From contig JAKULF010000010.1 of the NCBI GenBank assembly GCA_022661535.1, forward strand, positions 1,054,001 through 1,118,000: DNA of 64,000 nucleotides, read 5' to 3'. The notes under the pieces were generated by a model. The model saw nothing but the letters and a program-made list of their open reading frames with translations, did not search any database and had not been told where the DNA came from. This document shows positions 60,039-64,000 of this stretch, in pieces. The stretch is from Eutypa lata (Eukaryota > Ascomycota > Sordariomycetes > Xylariales > Diatrypaceae). The position numbers were made by a program, and so were the translations under genes. Each line of letters starts with the position of its first letter. The first letter of the stretch is position 1.

Positions 60039-62628
60039 ATGACAGGACCGCCGCCCCCGCTCCCACGGGAGATCTACCACCAGATCTTCTCCCATCTGCC
60101 CCGCGCGGACCAGCTCTCGTGCCGGCTCCTGGGCCGTCGTGATAGCGCCGCCCACGCCGTCGCTACTGATCTCGCCTTCCGCCACGTCCGTCTGGATCCC
60201 GTCCTCCTCCTTCATGATTACAGCGACGACGATCATGGCGACGACGATGAAGAAGATAGAGAGCACGTCTGGCCACAGCTGCGGAAGATCCAGCACTTCG
60301 AGATGATTGCCCAAACGGCGCATCTCCGCGACTGCGTGCGCGAGGTCACCGTCGACGCCGCCTGGTTCTGGGGCGGTTTTTCGTTCCCGCCGCCGTGCGA
60401 GGAGATGACGATGACGGGAGGAGGAGGAGAGCCGTACTCTCCCACCATCATCACCCATACCCCGTCGGGCTGCTTGGCGGGGGTGGTGGTGGCGGTGGTG
60501 CCGCCCTTCCTGCACGCGCTGCCGTGTCTACGGTCCTTTCCGAACTTGAGGGCGTTGAATCTTAGGTTCTCCCGGGCTCGGCAGAACGGGCTGGACCAGG
60601 AGATACATACTAGGTTCAGGTACTGGGTTCTGAGGGTTGTCTTGGAGGTGCTTGCTGGTGTGTGGTGGTGGGATGGAGGGGGGGAGGGAGAGGGAGAGAG
60701 GAAGGGGAAAGGGGAGGGAAAGGAGTCGTCGAGACTCGCGCTTGACAGGTATTGCAAGGAGGAGTGGGCCTGCTCGTGGCGGCGGTATGAGACGGAGGAG
60801 GAGGCCGATGCTGCTGGTGCTTCTTCTGTTTTGAAAATACCACAGCCACCCCCCATCGAGCTCCATAGTCTCACCATCGCAAACCTGCACCCCGACGAAG
60901 AGACACAGCATCTCGTATCAACCGACTCCTCCTCCTCCTCTTCCTCCCCTTCCTCCTCAGCCTTCCAGACCCTCATAGCGAACAACACAGCACTCCGCGA
61001 GCTGAAACTCCTCGTCTTTCTGTGGAACCCCGAGGAGGAGGAGGACCCGTCCTGGTCGCGCAACCGTAACGACAACAACAACAACAACGGTCTATACTCT
61101 CCCGTCGAATTCGACTTCTTCGAGTCGTCGTTGCCGCGCACCTGGCTGCTGTTAACCCTGCCCGCCGCCCAGAACCTGCGCGTGCTATCGCTGTACGCGC
61201 GGAACTACTGGGGCTGGTATCCCAAGATCGATTTCCGCTGTTCGGAGATGGGGCGGGGTGGTGGCGGTGGTGGTGGTGGTGGCTTTCCGAACCTGAGGAC
61301 CTTGGCCCTGGGAAACTATGTCTTTAGTCATGAGTGGCAGGTCGACTGGATCGCGGGCCTGGGCGGCGGCGGCGGCGGGCTCGAGGAATTATACCTTGAT
61401 GATTGTCCCATAAGTAAGATAACTCGTTAAGTTTTTCCCTAGTACTTTTCTTTTTCCAACTCATTTCTACCTCACGCTCTCAATCCCGTCGTATCAAAGC
61501 TTCAGTTCGGAACTAGAGTTTTTCCTCGAGAGGGCCGGAGGCAGCGGGAGAGGGGAGGACGCTCTGGAAGACAGACAACCTCCAACACACGCAACACCCT
61601 GCTGAAAATTACTATTATAATTCTCTTTGCCGGAGGAAAGGATTTGCTAATTCTAACTACGCCTTTTTACCCAGTGTGGCGCGCGCGCGTCCCGGGCCCC
61701 CTTGACGACGACGGGTACCCACGCCGAGACGTCATGGTCGCCGCGGCTACCACGGGCTGGGCGCAGGATGATATCGAGGACCATGAGTATCCCTTCCGCT
61801 GGCATGTCGCGCTCGAGCACTGGAGGGTGCATATGCCGTCGCTGCGTGTGTTCGGGTGAGTTAGAACCAAAAGTTTTTCTTCTTCCTTTTCGTCTCCGGC
61901 TACCTGGATCTTGCAGCTTTTCTTCTTGTTGTTGTTACTTCTACAGCTTACCTTTACTTACTCATCCCCTATTTCCTATCCCATTTTACCATACCAGGCC
62001 ACATTATCCAAGAACAAGAAACAACTTGAAAAATTAGAAAGAAGGTACTCCACTAATCTCAGGTGTGGCGGTCTCCATGCCGCCACCGCTCTCGAAAAAT
62101 AGAATGGGCGACGGCGACTGGGAAGGTTCCGAGGCATTCTCGATTGTGCAGCAAGCACGCCTCCAGCGACCGCTCCAAGAAGACGATCTAAAACAACGCA
62201 GGCGACGGAAAACCCACCCGGCCGAGCGTGCCCGGCAAGATGTATGGCGCCGGCAGCGGTTCGCCGACCGCGTGTTCTTGAACTACGACGGCCCTCAGCT
62301 TTTCACTACTACTGCGACCACCACCACCACCACCACCACAAACAACCCCCAGACGACCCTTGCGGATTTCGTCTGTGATGGTGACGGTGATGATGACGCC
62401 GATGACATGGTAGCCGTCGGCTTGGAGAATCGCCGTGAGCAGGTCCTCCAGTACGTCCACTTCGACGTCGATGCGGGGCAGTCGCCGTGGATCGAGCGCG
62501 ATGACCGGAGGCGCGCGGGCGACCTGGATGAGGTGGATAGGTATGAGGCGTCGCGGGCGAGGGATGAGCGGGCACTTGAGGAGTTGTTGAGGGTTGTGGC
62601 TGAGAGGGGCAGGGGGGGAGGGAGATAG
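60039..62628 (+). CDS. F-box-like protein, large, three exons
   Basis: Probable substrate-recognition protein; F-box proteins join Skp1 in SCF ubiquitin ligases. Exons 60039-61413, 61675-61855 and 62103-62628 give 693 residues. Intron 1 is 261 bp (GTAAGA to CCAG), intron 2 is 247 bp (GTGAGT to ATAG). The frame continues cleanly: DDCPI to MWRARVPGPL, and LRVFG to MGDGDWEGSEAF. The F-box spans about residues 5-50 (PLPREIYHQIFSHLPRADQ, CRLL). Leu-rich strand-helix units recur (LRSFPNLRALNLRF, LHSLTIANL, LRELKLLVF, LRVLSLYAR, LRTLALGNY, LEELYLDDC), as in LRR-type F-box proteins. Low-complexity inserts interrupt them: Gly/Glu, Ser, Asn and Gly runs, and a Thr run in exon 3. Exon 3 ends in an Arg/Glu-rich helix. 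The second splice acceptor is chosen because it is the only one that keeps frame without a stop. Confidence 0.75.
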
Positions 62629-63189
62629 AAATGGAGTCGGAGCATGGAGGCAGATAGGGGGAAGATAGGGGGAAGATGGGGGGAGACATGCTGTGTGGGA
62701 TTTGGCATGTGGCTAACTAGAAACAGAAGCTAGGATCACTAAGATGATTCCATTGATGAAGTTATCCGGTATTCGTCCCTTAACCAGGAAAATAGCAGTA
62801 GTCACATTCTAATAAAACTTCGTGTAGCCTACAGGATTAGCTTTAAGGGGAAAAGACATGATTCTTCAAAACTCCATACTTCTCAATCTAACTATGTTGA
62901 TATCTTCTTGTACTAACTAGCTCAATGTCAAACCAGTCTTGGCCGGGAATAGCTAGCGTAAACATACATAGTACACGTTGTTGCAGCATTATGGTACGTT
63001 ATGCGCATTGCACAAGCTCCCAAAAGTTTGAACTCGATGGGACTATGAAGATATTGAGGGCATAATAGGACATAGTATACTAAGATACTTGTAAACTCCC
63101 GAGAAGCCCTTATGTCCTCCCAGTGCGGTTATGGAAACTAACATCCCAGCGCCACTTAGCAAATGCATGCAAACTAAAGATCCCCTTTC
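62629..63189. other. Intergenic, convergent
   Basis: 3' ends of the F-box gene and of the ankyrin gene face each other. GGGGGAAGATA repeats occur just after the F-box stop (about 62655-62680). No gene seen. Confidence 0.6.
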
Positions 63190-64000
63190 TTAGTCAAGAA
63201 TGGGCCCATCAATCAAGTGTCGAGCTGAAAGGAGACCCCTGCTCTGATATGTACGAAGAAAGGTCGTGATAGAGTTTGCTGTGTCACGATCCAGTCGCGG
63301 GTTGATGCAATCGAAAATGGTAGAACCGGAAAGGTTAGCCTGGTTCATATTCGCGCCTCGTTCCAACAGCCAGGAAATAGTTTCTAATGGTCGCGACTCT
63401 CGATGAAGTGGTGTGTCGCTTGCCACTGCTGCGATTAAGGGGAATTCTCCTTCCCATTGCTCCCACCCTGCGCCACATAAAATATGAGTGGCAAGTGTGA
63501 CCGAAGCTCCCGCTTCGACGAGGAGTTCCATTAGCCATGGCCGGTGGGCGGCCGTAGCAGCGAGGAGAGCCGCTCGCAACTGGGAGGTGCCAGCAGCCAA
63601 TAATCTTTTTACTAATTGCACCGCTTCTCGTTCCACGGCCTCCTTATAGCCGCCATACGACTCTTCGCTTTTGACATTCCTCTCTCTCTTCTTCCAGTTG
63701 GAAAAGGCCCTATCGCCCGCAAGACTATCCATGCAAGCTAGCGTAACCGGAAGAAAGCCATCGGAACCGTCGAACTCCATACCGTTATATAATACGCCCT
63801 CATAAGGGGCGCCTATGGCAGCTCCAGCATCAATAAGTACATTTGCTTCTCGGTACCATGCATAGTAGCAGGCTACATGGAGCGGCTTGCAATTGGGGCC
63901 AAGGGAGTAGTTGACGTCTGCACCATGATCTAATAGCCACCGGATTGTATGGATGCTGTGAGGTTTTCCATGAGCGTGCAATAAGGGGGTCAAGCCTAGG
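63190..64000 (-). CDS. Ankyrin-repeat protein, C-terminal part, cut by window edge
   Basis: An open frame of 269 codons plus stop that enters from the right edge, so the start and upstream exons are outside the window. Ankyrin-type units are visible: GLTPLLHAH, TIRWLLDHGADVNYS, KPLHVACYYAWYREANVLIDAGAAIGAP, LVKRLLAAGTSQLRAALLAA, WLMELLVEAGASVTLA, then a divergent unit ISWLLERGANMNQANLSGSTIFD near the end. The C-terminal helix ends LIDGPILD. Repeats of this kind mediate protein binding; in filamentous fungi they often follow a NACHT, F-box or other domain, which cannot be seen here. No catalytic motif in the visible part. Confidence 0.85.
   Translation of the reverse strand, partial: LGLTPLLHAHGKPHSIHTIRWLLDHGADVNYSLGPNCKPLHVACYYAWYREANVLIDAGAAIGAPYEGVLYNGMEFDGSDGFLPVTLACMDSLAGDRAFSNWKKRERNVKSEESYGGYKEAVEREAVQLVKRLLAAGTSQLRAALLAATAAHRPWLMELLVEAGASVTLATHILCGAGWEQWEGEFPLIAAVASDTPLHRESRPLETISWLLERGANMNQANLSGSTIFDCINPRLDRDTANSITTFLRTYQSRGLLSARHLIDGPILD

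Noticed and set aside
60233..61141. 302-codon minus-strand frame over the F-box gene
   Set aside because: Ser/Pro-rich antisense shadow; + strand frame has F-box and Leu-rich units.

Overview
The window looks like nuclear DNA of a filamentous ascomycete, probably a Sordariomycete. Genes are on both strands, far apart, and carry short introns (59-78 bp in most cases) with GTRNGT donors and YAG acceptors. The families are typical of Pezizomycotina: an ER-type Ubc6/UBE2J E2, a Pfa3-type palmitoyltransferase, a Plc1-type phospholipase C, a Sac3 mRNA-export scaffold, a 2EXR-domain protein, a BBE-like flavin oxidase and a DUF3632 relic. Spacers are full of TACCTA/TAGGTA and TATG-type short repeats. 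I see no virus, plasmid, bacterial operon or CRISPR array.

Layout. 0-9 kb: ubc6-like E2 (-), a broken DUF3632 gene (-), a five-finger C2H2 protein (+) and pfa3-like acyltransferase (+). 11.3-14.8 kb: an NmrA-like NAD(P)-binding protein (+) converging on a secreted FAD-linked oxidase (-) whose reading frame is cut by one in-frame TAA; between them sits what looks like an orphan gene start. 19.5-23.0 kb: single-exon phosphoinositide phospholipase C (-). 23.0-46.8 kb: almost 24 kb in which I can support no gene, only microsatellites, hairpins, a GC-rich/pyrimidine-rich belt at about 37-40 kb and an AT-richer part at 40-46 kb. 46.8-50 kb: a 2EXR-domain protein (+) and a very GC-rich nitronate monooxygenase gene (-). 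51.2-59.1 kb: an unrecognised 440-residue acidic protein (-) and Sac3 (+, three exons, 1430 residues). 60.0-64.0 kb: a large F-box-like protein (+, three exons, 693 residues) and the C-terminal part of an ankyrin-repeat protein (-) that runs off the right edge.

The housekeeping genes act in different places: ER-associated degradation (E2), protein S-acylation at the vacuole (Pfa3), phosphoinositide/calcium signalling (Plc1) and nuclear mRNA export (Sac3). They form no pathway together. The NmrA-like protein and the flavin oxidase are the kind of pair seen in accessory oxidative metabolism, but two genes are not a cluster. I did not find a convincing new system. The most useful leads are the single-stop flavin oxidase, the orphan promoter-plus-start beside it, the gene-free 24 kb block, the decayed DUF3632 gene and the GC-rich nitronate monooxygenase island. 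Exon joins were read by eye from splice signals and frame continuity; GC statements are qualitative.
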